Position numbers and translations under genes: made by a program. A DNA stretch of 64,000 nt from Coprinellus micaceus (lineage: Eukaryota > Basidiomycota > Agaricomycetes > Agaricales > Psathyrellaceae): positions 248,001-312,000 of the forward strand of contig OX596341.1 in NCBI GenBank assembly GCA_951394405.1. Reading direction: 5' to 3'. Numbering within the stretch: position 1 is the first letter of the stretch; each line of letters opens with the position of its first letter. The notes under the pieces are model-generated. The model was not told the origin of the DNA. It ran no database searches and worked only from the letters and a program-made list of their open reading frames with translations. Below, in pieces: positions 20,324-32,669 of the stretch.

Positions 20324-23300
20324 ATTAAGGTGCACCTCAGAAGTATGCGGGCAGTACCCGCGCCACGTTATTATCCGCGCAGAGCCTCAACGTTTCAACT
20401 GTCTGCTATTAGACCACACATTACGCGCTCGTTATTTTTTGTCGCTGAAGTGCCCGCTTCTCTTCACATCCTATACGCAGTGTGTCTGTTCATCCATTCG
20501 CCTGCATTTGCCCGAGGTTAACGTGTCCAATCACTTGACACATTTTGCAGGGTTCTTGCCTTGCCGAGGAGGCCCTGTTGAAAACAGGGGGTGGCAAGTC
20601 CAGCGGTAATTACGATCGGGCTAATCGCATGGGCCAAATCTACTCAGGAGATGCCAAAAGGACTCAGAAGCTACACACGACAATTGCAGATGTCATCGAG
20701 TCCTGAAGCATGCCAGTGAACCCTTTTGCGAGCGGGAGGTTGCGCCCGATCCCGAATAGCGGGACCGGTTTGTCACCTCATACAATATTGGACCTCGAAA
20801 CCCGTTCCACAGGCCGACGTTGCTACGGCCATCGCTTTTCGGGCCCGGAATGCGACCGCGGTCACCATTTCCAGGTGCGCCAAGTTTTCAACCGCAAAAT
20901 GGTGTGTGGCTCCCCTCTTGCCCGCGGACGATGCTCCTCACAGCTTCCCAGAAACGAATTGGGCCGATACGAATGTTATAGGCTGGGGCTCCGTGGGATC
21001 CCGTATATCACGTTGATGTTCGGGTCGCCTCCACCCACAGTCCCTGCGATTAAAGTAACAACCTTTCAAGTGCGACCTTGCCATCCCTTAGCTCTAGGTA
21101 TTCTAAGGGTTCTACGGTGCACATCTCGTTCAGGGTGCCAGTGGTGATGGGTGACGGTTCGGCTAAGAAGCGCCGTTAGGTGGAATTCCAAGTTGCCGGC
21201 GCCTGTCAGTGGCTGTGTTCATATGGCGTAGGGGTTAGGGGCAATCAGCCTTGGGATCCCGCCTCGAAGATCCTCTGCTTGTCACAACGTCCACACTGGC
21301 ATTCGATATGCATAGTTACATCTCCTCATCGCCCGTACACGAGAAACATGGCCCCGCGGTGGTATAAATCTGAAATACGACAGAAGCTCGAGATTCGCCG
21401 TTCTGAGGCCCTGGCGGCCTCTTGGATGATTGAAGCAGCGATGCTGTAGTGGACATCCCCGGTGGCGGAGGTACCTGGGAGTGAGGTATGTCCTCTCTAC
21501 GCTCGACACCTGTACAGTGTATCGACCTTCTCGAGGAGCTGATTCGGCCTCAGGTACCCCACGATAGCTTGAAGGCCAGCGCTGGACGGCATGGACAACT
21601 GGGACAACCGCTCATTCGCGGCAACAACGCTGTATTGCAGTCTGTAACGGCGGATGTTTCACCCTAAGAGGCCTCGGAGCGACGAAGTTGATTCCTGGTG
21701 CACTGTTTCGTCTACACCTATCTCAATCTCTCTATGGGTGCTGACTGTTTTCTGACATCACCAATGGACCACTGGCAGTGGCCCTGTCACGGACGGTATG
21801 GACAACGGAAACAGCATTCTCCTCTTAAGGGGACGCACTGCGGCTGGACTAGCGGAGGGCGAAAATGAAACGGTGCGTCGTCGAAAGTAACTCAGGGCTG
21901 TACGAAATGTCCACGAAAGGCTAATTTCCCGCCGGACCTGCAGGACAGGCTTCATGGCCGTTCGTCGTCGCATGATGGACGGTCTGGACAACGTTCCGTA
22001 TCGTTTTGAAATGATGAGCTACTCATCCGAAACGTTTTTGTTCCGGTATTCTGAAAGTGACGCGTACGTCGCGATATATTTCAACCCACGACTCTGACCG
22101 ACCACGAGCGCCCAGAAGACATCCCACACTAGCTGTACGCATACTTCCACCCGAAGTTGGTGCCTGGTGCGTTCTTTCTACGCTCGGCACTCTTGTCGGT
22201 CTGATGGACGATTTGACCCAAAAGAACCCACCCTTCTCCCCAGAGGAAGCTCTTCACGGTTTCGAAGAGGCGACACATCGCCTGAAGAGGCCGCGAAAGG
22301 GGATTGTCGATGAGAGCGGCGCTCGTGGTGGGATTCTTTCCTGACTGCGGTGAGTGGGCCACCTTCATCTACTGGGTGTGCATCCAAGAATGCTGAGTCC
22401 TCTAGGATCTTCAGGCTCCACGAAGTTCGTGTCCACAGTCCCAGCAAGTCTCGATATGGACGATGCGTCCATAAGCTATTTCGCGCCTCCTCATCCGCCG
22501 TGCATCGCCCTTCCTCTTACCCATCCATGTTCCTCTATTCGAGGTTTCCACGCCCATCGCCAGGGCTTACAGAGCGAGGAAGCGTCGGCGTATTGGTTGG
22601 TTTCTCAGCTTGTGTGGTGCGTATCCCCTCCCGTAGTTGGTCACCGAGGTCGTTCTGGCGCCTTTCACCGTATCTATGGGTCTCTGGAAGATATGGAACG
22701 TGCACGAGGGCACTGCGTAGGCGATGGCAGAAACGAGACATACCTCTTCTTCGCTGCAGGTCCTACATTCAAGGACGGACGATGTCTTTCTTCTCCAACT
22801 CCCCGTGACCTCAAACATCTCCAACTATCCCGGGTCTGGGGAGAGACCCTTTGAATGGATCGTGCTGGTCACGACATCGGCCAAAGCTGCGAACATCCTT
22901 TTCCGCCGATGTTCCCCGACACCGCCTCGCGTCCTTGCCGCTCGAAACCAGGAGCTCAAGTATTCATGCCCCAGGTCGATAGTCTATGCAGAGGGTCTCT
23001 AGCTCACCGGGTCTCGTTTAGCGGTACGTCCCATGACATGTGCAGAACTAGGGAACGTAACATGTACAGGACGGTGAAATACCACAAATCCCGACCTACT
23101 TCGTGCGAATGGATGCAACGACTCGCTTGCATCTGATGCGGAGGGTATGTTAAGGTTTTTGGAGGCGGCATTCATCGCTTTCGGGGATATAATAGTATGA
23201 GGTCCTGGTTTGTCCTTCATCTGAAGGGGCCAATACTCACGGCCAGATTTTGCCTCTAGCTCAGAGCGCGTCGGACGACAGTCAGTTCAGATATTTTGGA

Positions 23301-24736
23301 TGAGGAACACGTCCGGGGTCACCGTCCAGCAGGTCAGGTTCGTGTGGTGTGTTCAACGTTCAACTTTGCTCGGGAACTGACACGCTCTCTAGGGAACGAG
23401 ATGGACACCGCGAAACTTCATGTGGGGCTCGTACCTGGTTCGTCCTCTCTCACATCGCTCAAGCCTCAGAGGGAGCCAGCCTCGCTCAAGGTCCCGCAGG
23501 CGACGCTGGGTTGTAGAGACGAGGCTTAGTTCGGGTGGGCTTTGTGGGAAGTATCCCCATCTCCGGGGGGGAGGGTATGGCGTACATTTGTAACATTTTA
23601 TATGTCCCCTACAATTACCGGTTTCCCCCCCACCATTCAGCCGATTTTGCCGCTCATTCCCCGTTCTGGAAAGTGGGGGGACTTCACATGAAACCCCCAA
23701 CTTTGGCAGCGTCCACAACTTTTCGACGTAGCCAAAACCCCAAAGGTGCCGGTGAATATGGCAAGTAATATCTTAGCATGTAAATAAAAGTGAGAATTCA
23801 AGATTATGATTTATCCTACCCGCTGGTGAGTAGGCGTCGAAGCCAAGTTCGCTGCAAGGGAACTCAGAAAGACATCAGTTCAGAGTGGGTGCCAATGCAC
23901 CTTCGATTTATCGCGTTGCACTGAGCCCCGAGCCCCAGCCAATAAAAAGCAGGAACAACAGCCCAAGCGGCCACGGATTAGCCCGGTTGGTTGCAACCTG
24001 CCGTTAAGCGCCCGTGATGGACCATGGTAAGGCCTAGGCAGGCACTCGTTCCGACGTGTTGCCCATGGCAGCTCAGACCGTGGGCGACTTTAGACTCTGT
24101 GTACGTGTTTTATATATCTTCTTGCACTCGTCTTAGATCAAGACGAGTACCAGATTCACTATGTTATATGGATGAAACCCGGAGGTCGTAATGACTGAGA
24201 AGGGATAACTGTAGCAGATGTCATAATTCCTGTTCAATACCCAAGGTCTATTACGTGCTGAGTAGAATTGGTGGGGTCCTGAAAAGCTGTGGTGGTGTTG
24301 GTGGCATCGATTTCGCGGTGGGTGGACGCCGCCAAAGTTGGCGCTTTCGTCTGAAGTTCCCCCACTTTCCAAAACGGAGGAATGAGGGGCAAAATTGGGG
24401 GGGACATATTAAATGTTAGCCATATTGCTAGGGGATTGACCGAAGGAATTTCCCTGGGACGGCGTACACAGCCCTCGAAGAGCTCGCAGTTGCGCTCTGA
24501 GGGATAGTACTAGCGCGGAGGTGCTAAAGATTAATTACGAAGACTGATACTCCGCGCGTGTTCAGCTATTGATCCATCCAACACGTCGTTGGTTGACCGC
24601 ATATTGGGTTCTGATGGGTGAAGATGCTGATCTCCTCGATGGCCGGGTGGGTCGTGCTTTGTCCAGTTGGGCCTGCACCACATGGCTAACTACCGAACAA
24701 GGGTTCGTCGATGTAAAGTATAAGCAAGCGCCGGGG
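20324..24736. other. Unassigned region with dispersed repeat
   Basis: No gene could be assembled. Apart from the repeat at about 21385-21860, the stretch has many short frames on both strands without domains. TGGACAACNGGGACAAC-like words recur here and elsewhere in the window. Confidence 0.4.
21385..21860 (+). repeat. Dispersed repeat, copy A
   Basis: Collinear with 35600-36060. Shared words include CGCCGTTCTGAGGCCC, ACCTCTTGG or GCCTCTTGG, GGTATGT..CTACGCTCGA, CTCGAGGAGCTGA, ACGG.ATGG.CAAC, GTCTG.AACGGCGG or equivalent, and a distal segment with CTCT..GGGTGCTGA. The copies are diverged and neither encodes a recognisable protein. A shorter partial copy may lie near 22150-22200 (TGGTGCGTTCTTTCTACGCT). 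It is probably an old uncharacterised transposable element. Confidence 0.55.
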
Positions 24737-25202
24737 TCAGGGACGGGCTTGTGATGGGTGTCGACGCGATACTCGAGACACCGATGTGACGTGTGTCGAT
24801 AGCATAGGCGTCGATGGATTGCGTGTTCTGCAGCCCAGCAGTGGTAAATATCAGGCTTTGAGAGGGAAGTAAGGCGGTAGACCGGCGATATACTCACCCA
24901 GTGGGAGGCATCGAAACGAGCTGATGGACGTCTGCTAATGGGCGAGGGCCGCGTACGTGTGCACTGGCAAGGGCCCCGGTGGGTTGACCAACGAGCGTTG
25001 AAACTAAAGGGACACCAGGATTCGCCCGGAGAATTGCGGGCCGGAAACATGTCCACAACCAAATGGCGTCTCCAGTGGATGACTGCGAGCGGCTGATCAG
25101 TGTCATTTCGTCTGAGCATCTTCTCAAGATCAAACTCACCTCGAGCAGTAAAGAAGGGAGGACGTTGGTGAAGAGAGCGTCGAGTTTCACGGTCAACGCC
25201 AT
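24737..25202 (-). CDS. Putative small spliced gene, unrecognised
   Basis: From ATG at 25202 an exon to 25140 (MALTVKLDALFTNVLPSLLL), a 57-nt intron (GTGAGT..CGCAG), exon 25082-24898, a 70-nt intron (GTGAGT..TGCAG) and exon 24827-24737 join in frame to about 112 residues. Two perfect GTGAGT donors with matching acceptors are the main support. The protein is hydrophobic at its N-terminus and Ser/Pro/Arg-rich at its C-terminus. No domain is recognised. A 300-codon frame on the same strand overlaps it in another phase and could instead be real, so confidence is low. Confidence 0.3.
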
Positions 25203-26015
25203 CGCGATTGGCGATGGGCACCGTTGGGCATGATGTTATAGCTTTCAAAAGCCAAGTCTCCAAAACGCCCGTCCACCGAAGAATCTCGATGGGACGAGCT
25301 GGCTGATAGTTCAACACCGTGCGTGCTGAAGTCGAAAGGTGTGTTGGAATTGGCGGTTGGGGTGGACTGGCTAGAGATGGAAGCCAAGAGTTTGAGCAGA
25401 AGAGTGTCGAGGGCACCGTTACTATTGCCGAAGGGAGGACGGGCCTGGCGATAGGAATGCGCAAGGATTTGCGGGCAAATGCTGGTACTTAGATTCCGCT
25501 CTTGCACCTGCAGCACAGGCCTCGAGTCAATTCTACTACCACCGGAGCCAGACACTGTGGCTGCGTACCTTACATTGTGAAAATCGAAGTAACAGGGTAA
25601 TGGGTTGAGAGAACCAGTGGACATCGCTGGCTGAGCGCAACGAAGGTGCATGTACGGCGTCCGAAACTGTTCCACGGCCGACTGGGAGGTGAGAGCAAGA
25701 GCATTGTAATGTGGTAGGGCTTCTTGTCGGTCTTCCCGTTGACACCACCTCACCCCGCGTCGCCAACACCGAACCAAATCGGAAACTGAGAGGGGGTATA
25801 AATTAAACGACTGGGAGGGTTACTCCTTTAGCGAGAATTACACTGACTGTGTCGTTGCTAATCGCATACAAGTAGCGACACTGTTACAAGCCAGGGCAAC
25901 ACCGCAAGCTCTGCTTCCAAAGTCCCCTACTCCACAGAAAGCTGTCTGAGTTTACGGATAAGCCTGTCGCCTTTTCGGACCACGGGCTGGTCGCAGCAAG
26001 TCGAAGGGCGTCGCT

Positions 26016-26058
26016 GTTGTCCCAGTTGTCCCAGTTGTCCCAGTTGTCCCAGTTGTCC
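26016..26058 (+). repeat. 9-bp minisatellite, ~4.5 units
   Basis: Unit CCCAGTTGT, coding SQL on plus or DNW on minus. The same array appears inverted at 63635-63677. Similar GACAACTGGGACAAC words are scattered elsewhere, for example near 21590. Confidence 0.9.
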
Positions 26059-26639
26059 ATGCTGTCCACCATGGGCCGGCGAATCAGTCCTGTGTGTTTG
26101 AAGCGAGATCAGCTCCTCGCAACGCTTCGAAACGACTTTAAACCGTGTGGGAGAACGTATCTTACCCCTCACATTTTCTTGCTGGTTGCTGGGTGCCTTC
26201 AAATCGGTGATAGGGGTGTGGTTGTGGCGAATCGGCACGGCTGTAGTACATGGCCTAGTTGTCCATCCTGTCCGGAGCAACTGAAGCTGTCCAATGTGCG
26301 CAGCGCTTCTTAGTATGGATCCATACGAGCGCCAGGCTCCGAAGAGAACGTACCCTGATCCCGAATCTCTTGATCGTTGCCGAACATGTGCAGCTGCGTC
26401 GCGATTTCAAGCAGGGCGGGCTGACGTTCCTTGTCAAGCAGTTCCAGTGGGATTGTCCAGATCGTACGCTGTACCTTGAACGAGCGTAAATCAGTATTTC
26501 AGGGGCAGGAACTAGTAGGATGGGCTCAGACCCCAATTGCGACACCTGAAGATTAGATGGTTGAAGGCAGGATGCAAATCCTTCCCGATTCGTTGCATTT
26601 ACCAGCACAGCCACCCGATTACGCCTAATAACCCCGGAG

Positions 26640-27370
26640 ATGATTGGCAGTCGAATGGGCGCTTCTCCAGGTTCCGCCCACACACGGTTCACCATGGTCA
26701 CTTACTCGACGGCTGAGCTCAACATCTTCAAGATCACTACCAGAAGAAGGTGGGCAAGGCTGAGAAGATATGCCGAATGGCGTATCAAGCTGTACAAAGC
26801 ACTCGTTGAGCCCCATCTCCTACACGGATGTGGGATGCCGATGGGTATCACCCTTGATCTCCTGAAGCGGTCGCAGGATGTGCAGGATGCATAAATGCGG
26901 CAGCTATTAGTGCTGTGGGAACGGAGTATCCGGTGCATACCGCACACCGAAACGGGTTTAGCGCCCGTTCATCTTCGGCGTCTAAAAGTGGCCCTCGGTC
27001 ATCTCCAATATCTGGTGGACCTTCCAAGCAAGCACATCGTGAAGCCGGCATTAGAGGAAGATATCAACCTCGATAGAGCTAGAAATAAGAGCTAGGTCTC
27101 CGACTCAAAGACCTCGATCCTGTCTCTCAAAATAACTGACCTGTACAGACATTATTGGGACGTGCGCAATACCGAGCACAGGAATGCACTGTCGGGACTT
27201 GTTCTATTCAACCGCCCAATGGCGATGGAACGCCTACGAGGGAGAAATGTAGGTCCACCGAGGGAAGAGCGCCAGCGCCGTCGAGACGCCGGAGCACGCG
27301 CTGTTTGAATGTCCGCACGACGCGCCCACTGCCAGGAGGTACATGCGGTTAAGAGTACGCCCATCAAATC
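26640..27370 (+). pseudogene. Tad1-like LINE, C-terminal ORF2 remnant (left arm)
   Basis: Matches the C-terminal part of fungal non-LTR retrotransposon ORF2: KLYKALVEPHLLHGCGM, then LLVLWERSIRCIPHTETGL and VHLRRLKVALGHLQYLVDLP, then LYRHYWDVRNTEHRNA and a terminal zinc-knuckle-like segment AVETPEHALFECPHD. An in-frame stop after QDVQDA (about 26892) and a frame change near 27280 show decay. The catalytic RT palm is not recognisable upstream. A reverse-complement copy lies in the right arm. Confidence 0.75.
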
Positions 27371-29612
27371 AGCCCCAACACCATCGGACCCATGATGCTA
27401 ATAGGCTATAGCAGGGACACCAAATTCCTATGTCGCCCAGCTGAGGATCCCCATCGCAGACAGGACAACCGTGACGATCAATGTCCTGGCGAATTGGACA
27501 ACCCGCCGCGTACGAATCGGATGCGCGGCCCGGAGTCCATCGTCCGATCACGGGGGCAATGGACCTTGCGGGGTTCAAGTTATAGACTCTACCCACCACC
27601 CCGGAATCTTAACAACAACAACAACCCCACCATCGCTAGCTTCTCCTGGCAGACTTCCCTTCCTCTTTGACCCCTTTGCTCGTATTCGCGACGACACTAG
27701 TGCAGATTCCCAGATTCTGGTCCAGGGTGTTGCGTTCTTGCGGGTAGGCCAGCTTGAATCCGGAAATTCAGACGCCGTTTCGGGATCGCGGCGATGGATG
27801 TCAAGAATCGGTCATGGTCAGAGCACCGAACTCCCGTGCGCGGCACGAATGCTGAGGGACGAACACAGAGGGTCTGCCCACGCACATCCGGCATGCCGTA
27901 CCGGGACTCTCCAAGTCCTTGACTCGCATTCCAATTATCTGTTCGAGGTGAGGACCCACCATCGCGTAGCATCCGCCCCCAATCTTTAAAATCATCACCC
28001 CAGGCCTTCTTGCACCCGAATCAGGAGCACCCTAGCGTCACCTACCCCACCGAACGTGCCATACGAAAAATCATTAGCTCTGCAGTACAACTACCTCTGG
28101 ATTTGGCTCTCCGTCGCCACCACTTCTCCCTCGTTTTCTCCCACATCGGGTGTCGTTTACCCACAGCCCTCCAAGGATAGACGCAACTCAGCACTATCGA
28201 AAGCCCAACATCCCTACCTGGCAATGGCGATCGTATCGAAAGAAGGTTCGTGTTAGGTAATGTCCTCATATTCTGGGAGCCCGAACTGCGCTTTTGGAGG
28301 TGGAATAGTTCTCTCATGTTTCAATTTACGCTTGAGTGCTGGCAGAGGTGCATACCCCTGATTCTGCGCTTGAACGCCTTGGCCGTCCTCGTCATCACTC
28401 CTTTCAAGCTCTCCGTCCTCGTCATCGAAACGAGGTAGCTGTCGAGCATGGAAGATTAGGGATTCGGGGAGGCAACGTGGCCGTTCCTTCTACTATCTTT
28501 CTTGGAATATAACTGATCTCAGAAATAGGCCTCCCCGTCCCAGCTTTTTTGCGACAGTCCAAACGCTATGTCTTCACCCATGGATGCCGCTCAGTGCTTG
28601 CGAAGTTAGTCGCCCTAGAATCCAGCGAGTGTGCCGTGCAGGAGCAAGCCTCGACATAGCTAGCCTTATGGGCCCCATCAGGTAGCGTAAACCCTGCGGC
28701 CTCTTCACTCGTCCAGTATACTTCCGAACGACGGTGGAAAAATACAAACCCTCCGAAGGACATTGGGTGAGTCGAGGCAGCCCATTTTAGACCTTCCCAT
28801 GCTATGCTGGTAGGAGCCAACAGAACCTAGCTCTGGTTAGCCCGACTAACTTGAAACCATTTTAGGAACTCGAACCTCCTCCGGCACCGCGAGGTTACCA
28901 TACACGAAAACTGGACGTCCGGCGCCCCTTTTAAATTATCTTCGCTTTCTACAATGGCTCATAGCTTGCTCGCAGACCAGGGTGTCGCACGTACAACCTT
29001 CCTGCGAGGGCGTTGGCTGTGTATCCGACTAGGAGCAAACATTCAATTCAAGGGTTCCAGTTCCCTCCCCTCATTCGCTGTCCTGAATGTGTCGACATGG
29101 ACAAGGTTTGGTCAGGTCAGCCCAGCGTCTCAATCTTATTCCAGAGAATCTTAATCGCCCCTGAATTAGCTTCGAGATTCAACGGAACTGGTCATGGCCA
29201 CGAAAATGACCACTCCTCCCTCAACCCATAGCCTCCGAAAACATGGTGATGTCACGCCTCATGTTCTATCCTTTGCAATGGGCGTCTTAACTAGAACCAA
29301 GTAGGCACAGACCACCTCTCCAGAGGCTCCCCGGCGATCTATTTCTTTCGGCTCGACGTTCTTTCTTTTGCCCCAGGCAACAGCATCAAGAGTCGCTCAA
29401 TTTTGGCTGTCGTCCGACTTTCTGTCACCGCTCAGAAGGGCCGAGTTTCTTTCACATATTCCTTTGTGTGCCATATAGCTACCCGGAATAAATATCACGC
29501 TAGGCCTGCCAGTGGTCGCGCATCCTCACCCCTTCCTCCTTCACACCCTCCGAACTTTCCACCACCGAGCTTCACCGTTCATAACCCTCTCAAGGGCGAA
29601 GAGTTTCATCCA
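27371..29612. other. Arm sequence without recognised gene
   Basis: Contains a short (AAC)n run near 27610 and a 172-codon plus frame (27471-27989) with no domain. The sequence is duplicated in the right arm, so any gene here would exist in two copies. The last 200 bp are the likely promoter of the MYND gene. Confidence 0.4.
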
Positions 29613-31597
29613 ATGCCTGTCGTCTTGCAATCAAACGAAAGGTTTCGTTCGCATTTTTGGACAAAGCGGGACGTGAGGACGAAGGTGTGTCACGACGTAC
29701 CACGAGTTTCAACCTCTACTCACAGAATCGCAGTTTCTGAAAGGCATAATATCTGGCGACCCTGGCGAACTTATGCGACACATTATGAAGACCAAGAGCC
29801 GCGACATGTCGATCAGCACTGGCCTCACCCATCTCCTCCACTCCGATCTTATCCCCCGACAATCTCCCATGCGAGCCGACGAGTATAGGAATGCCACGGC
29901 AGCCAAAGGATCCCTCCTTGTTGTCTTGACCCAGTGCTCCACCGTCATTCGGAGCGGAGCCCCCACCGAAGATATGGCTCTGTTTCTCAAATCTGAGCAC
30001 CCCTCTTTGTTGGAATGGTGCAGCTTTTTCCTGGACTACTGGGCCAGGGGCTTTTCTGCGTTTCAACCCAACACTTTCTGCGTTTCAACCCAACACTTTC
30101 TGCGTCGCGATTGCTCACTTTCTTCGTATCATCCTGAGCGACGATATGGACGAGGAGATGACGAGCGGGGTCTTTTCGTCCCCAAGGGTAATCGACGTCG
30201 TTTACAGGCTCTGGATCACCAAATTCGTTGGCAATGTCTACGCCACTGGTCCTGGAAAAGGTTGCGTCGTTGCCGAGCTCTGGAGGGCTGTGATCAGACA
30301 TAAAGTCGGCCGAGACTGTTTCCTGGCCTATATTCACACCTTCCCCCAACGTGCCAAAGGAATCACCTTCGCCTTGCGAAGCCGAATCCGGGCCATTGCA
30401 GATCGCTGTTACACCCAGGATAGCGCCTCCACAACACTTCGGGTACGAGATCTCGTCCATTTGGTCAACCAGTTCCTCCTACCTTCCAATGGATTCCCAT
30501 ACCATTTCCTTCGCCAAATCCATTCTTCCCAGTTGCTTTCCGACGTATGCTCCACCCTCAGCACCACCATTCGCCGCAGTCAACGCGAAGACCCCACCCA
30601 AAATGCGATATATATCCTCTCATTCATCCACGACACGGCCCTCGGAGACCTCGCCATAGCCCTAAATCCTGTCAAGAAAGTCAAGGCGGCCCTGGATGGG
30701 GGACTATACTGCGTCATCGTCGACGCCCTTCGCCATCTTCCGTGCACGGGAGGCGGCTACGCCACCGTCTTACAGCTCCTAGTGAAGGTTGGGGCGTATG
30801 CAGCCTATCCGACGGTCCTCCCGTCTCTCGTCGACGCTGTTTCTCGCATAGAGTCGGACCCCCGCCTCGTCCCCAAAGGCCAATTCACAGCTTACTGGGA
30901 CCTCGTGTCCAGGTGGGTATCTGAACGACAGGCAATGGGCGGTGCCGTTGGCAAGCTTAAGCCAATGTTGTGTCACTGTGTCCAGGTTCGCTGTCCTCCA
31001 CCTCCTACAGGAAGTTGCTCTAACACGCCATCATAGCACCCTCAAAGCATCCCAAACGTGGACGTCAAAGCCAAAAAATGTTCGAGGTGCCGTGCCGTCG
31101 CGTACTGCTCAACCACCTGTCAGAAGCAGGATTGGCGTGCGGGTCATCGACGTGAATGCGCACAAATCATCCGTAACAGGTCCACTACTACTCAGCACAT
31201 CTCTCTCTCTATTCAGGTCGGTCTCGCTACTTTTGTTCGGGACTTCCTGTGCGACAACGGTCGGATCTTGAAGATGGAGGCTCTCTGGCGCTTGGACGAC
31301 ACATGCCGCACCCACCCCCTCCTCCCAGGCGCTCGTACCCGCATCGCCATCATCGATGCTCGCCATCTCCCGATCAAAGTCCAGTTCCTCCTCCTCGAAG
31401 ACTTCATAGCAAGGAGGCCGAGGTCTGGGGACAGACTCGTCCAAGATCATATCGCTCAGCTCATAGAAGAACCTGGGATGGAGCTGGTTGATTCGTGGTT
31501 CCCTTGGGGCCGATATACGATCAACCTCTTGGTGAGGCTTAGGAGGGTTGGCCTCGAGGATTTCCGCACCCTCAGCGCGACACTTGTGGGGGTATAG
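29613..31597 (+). pseudogene. MYND zinc-finger protein, left-arm copy (frameshifted)
   Basis: Collinear with the intact right-arm gene. The exon chain is the same: MPVVLQSNERFRSHFWTKRD, a short intron, FLKGIISGDPGEL and onward, an intron at 30986-31036 (GTTCGC..CATAG), then the MYND exon 31037-31597 (CSRC, YCSTTCQKQDW, GHRREC). A 22-bp tandem duplication at 30056-30099 shifts the frame after the FSAFQPNTFC segment; without it the protein would be in frame with one codon fewer than the right copy. Residues coded by about 30020-30780 are only distantly similar to the right copy, whereas flanks are nearly identical. A shorter product could start at 30146. Confidence 0.8.
30056..30099 (+). repeat. 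22-bp tandem duplication disrupting the left MYND copy
   Basis: CTGCGTTTCAACCCAACACT plus TT occurs twice in direct succession (30056-30077, 30078-30099). It is absent from the right arm and accounts, with a 3-bp difference, for the 19-bp offset between the arms. Confidence 0.95.
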
Positions 31598-32459
31598 TAA
31601 GTGGACTCTGCCTTCATTCCCGTCGCCTAGCTCAGTGCTGAGGACGATTACGCGTAGCCCAATGAAGGATGTCACCCCCTTCGAGCACGACAACACAGCA
31701 TATGCAAAGCTCTGATGAAAGCAGGCACCTTGGGCACTCTACTATCTCCTACTATCCGTGTACTCTCAGTACTAGTCTTATCATGTCGACGTCCCGTCTC
31801 CCTATAACATTGTATCGAACTTCCGCCGCTTCGTACTCATCTATAATATCAATACCTCCCTCAATACTGAAGCTACGCAATAAGATTGGAGTAGTGAATT
31901 GTTGGTGAATCGGCTAGATTACGGCGTGGCGTGGGACCATGCCAACCAGTCCATGGCCAAATGCGCAGTTTGCGCATCCCCAGACCACGTCAGGGTCACC
32001 GGTCACCCATAGGGAAGGCAAGTTGTACGAAATATGCACTCCATGCTAATCGAAAGGTTCATTGCTTGAAAACGTCCTAGTAATCGTAGTACGCGTCCCC
32101 CTGCACTACTTCTAGATCTACGTCCTGAAAACCTTGCTAAACGATCGACGCGACGATGACCCCTTCGGCGGCAGGATGCGCCATGGTGATGCGCGTTGGA
32201 CCCTGCGCTGAGCGCACGGGGAAGGAGCGAAATGGGGGCATCGAGGACGATGGGAGGTCAATGCTTGCAGTGTCGCGCTGGACGATCGATCAGCGTGTCG
32301 GAGAAACCGTCCGCCGTGCAGCAGTCAAGTAAGGAGAGAGTGTGGGATAGTGCGCTCCTTGTACTGGGCGTGCCGGGGGGACCACTTTACAGAGCCACTA
32401 ACAAAGATAAGTTTCGGTTTGTAACATCTGGTAATCCTATGTTTAAGGTGGTGTCTATA

Positions 32460-32663
32460 GACTATCGCCAAAGATATTGCTCGTATGCATTGGGAGCTTG
32501 GAAGGTAATGGAAATAGAACTCGAACTCCACAACCTCAGTGAAGTGCCTGAGGCTTATCGCGAACCCTAGACGTCAAAACATGAGATCTAGGCGTTCTGA
32601 AAGCGAATGGAAAGGCACACCTTCGACCTGGTTACCATAGAATGTCACCGTCAGGTACTCAAC
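32460..32663 (-). pseudogene. 3' fragment of an LRR/F-box-like gene (copy 1)
   Basis: About 95 percent identical by eye to 51606-51808 in the same orientation. The coding strand is minus and ends ..YLTVTFYGNQVEGVPFHSL to the stop at 32574, with 3' noncoding sequence to 32460. At about 32664 the match ends abruptly and the sequence becomes the 3' end of the TAF2 fragment, so two gene pieces are fused at this point. Confidence 0.75.
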
Positions 32664-32669
32664 TCCAGG

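Larger units (their letters stand above)
25721..32339 (+). repeat. Left arm of a 6.6-kb inverted duplication
   Basis: Matches 57326-63972 in reverse complement. From 25721 to about 30015 the two arms align without indels (position pairs sum to 89693) and frames inside translate identically, except for rare substitutions, for example near 25895. From about 30020 to 30780 they diverge strongly, return to near-identity through about 31650 (sum 89712), then drift to roughly 85-90 percent with small indels until 32339. Contents: a 9-bp minisatellite, LINE remnants, and a MYND gene copy. Confidence 0.93.

Noticed and set aside
24562..25464. 300-codon minus-strand frame
   Set aside because: Compositionally Arg/Ser/Pro-rich with no domain; it overlaps a spliced chain with consensus donors in another frame. 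Kept only as an alternative.
29709..30460. Minus-strand frames over the MYND gene
   Set aside because: They mirror the plus-strand coding exons in both arms and show no independent conservation pattern.
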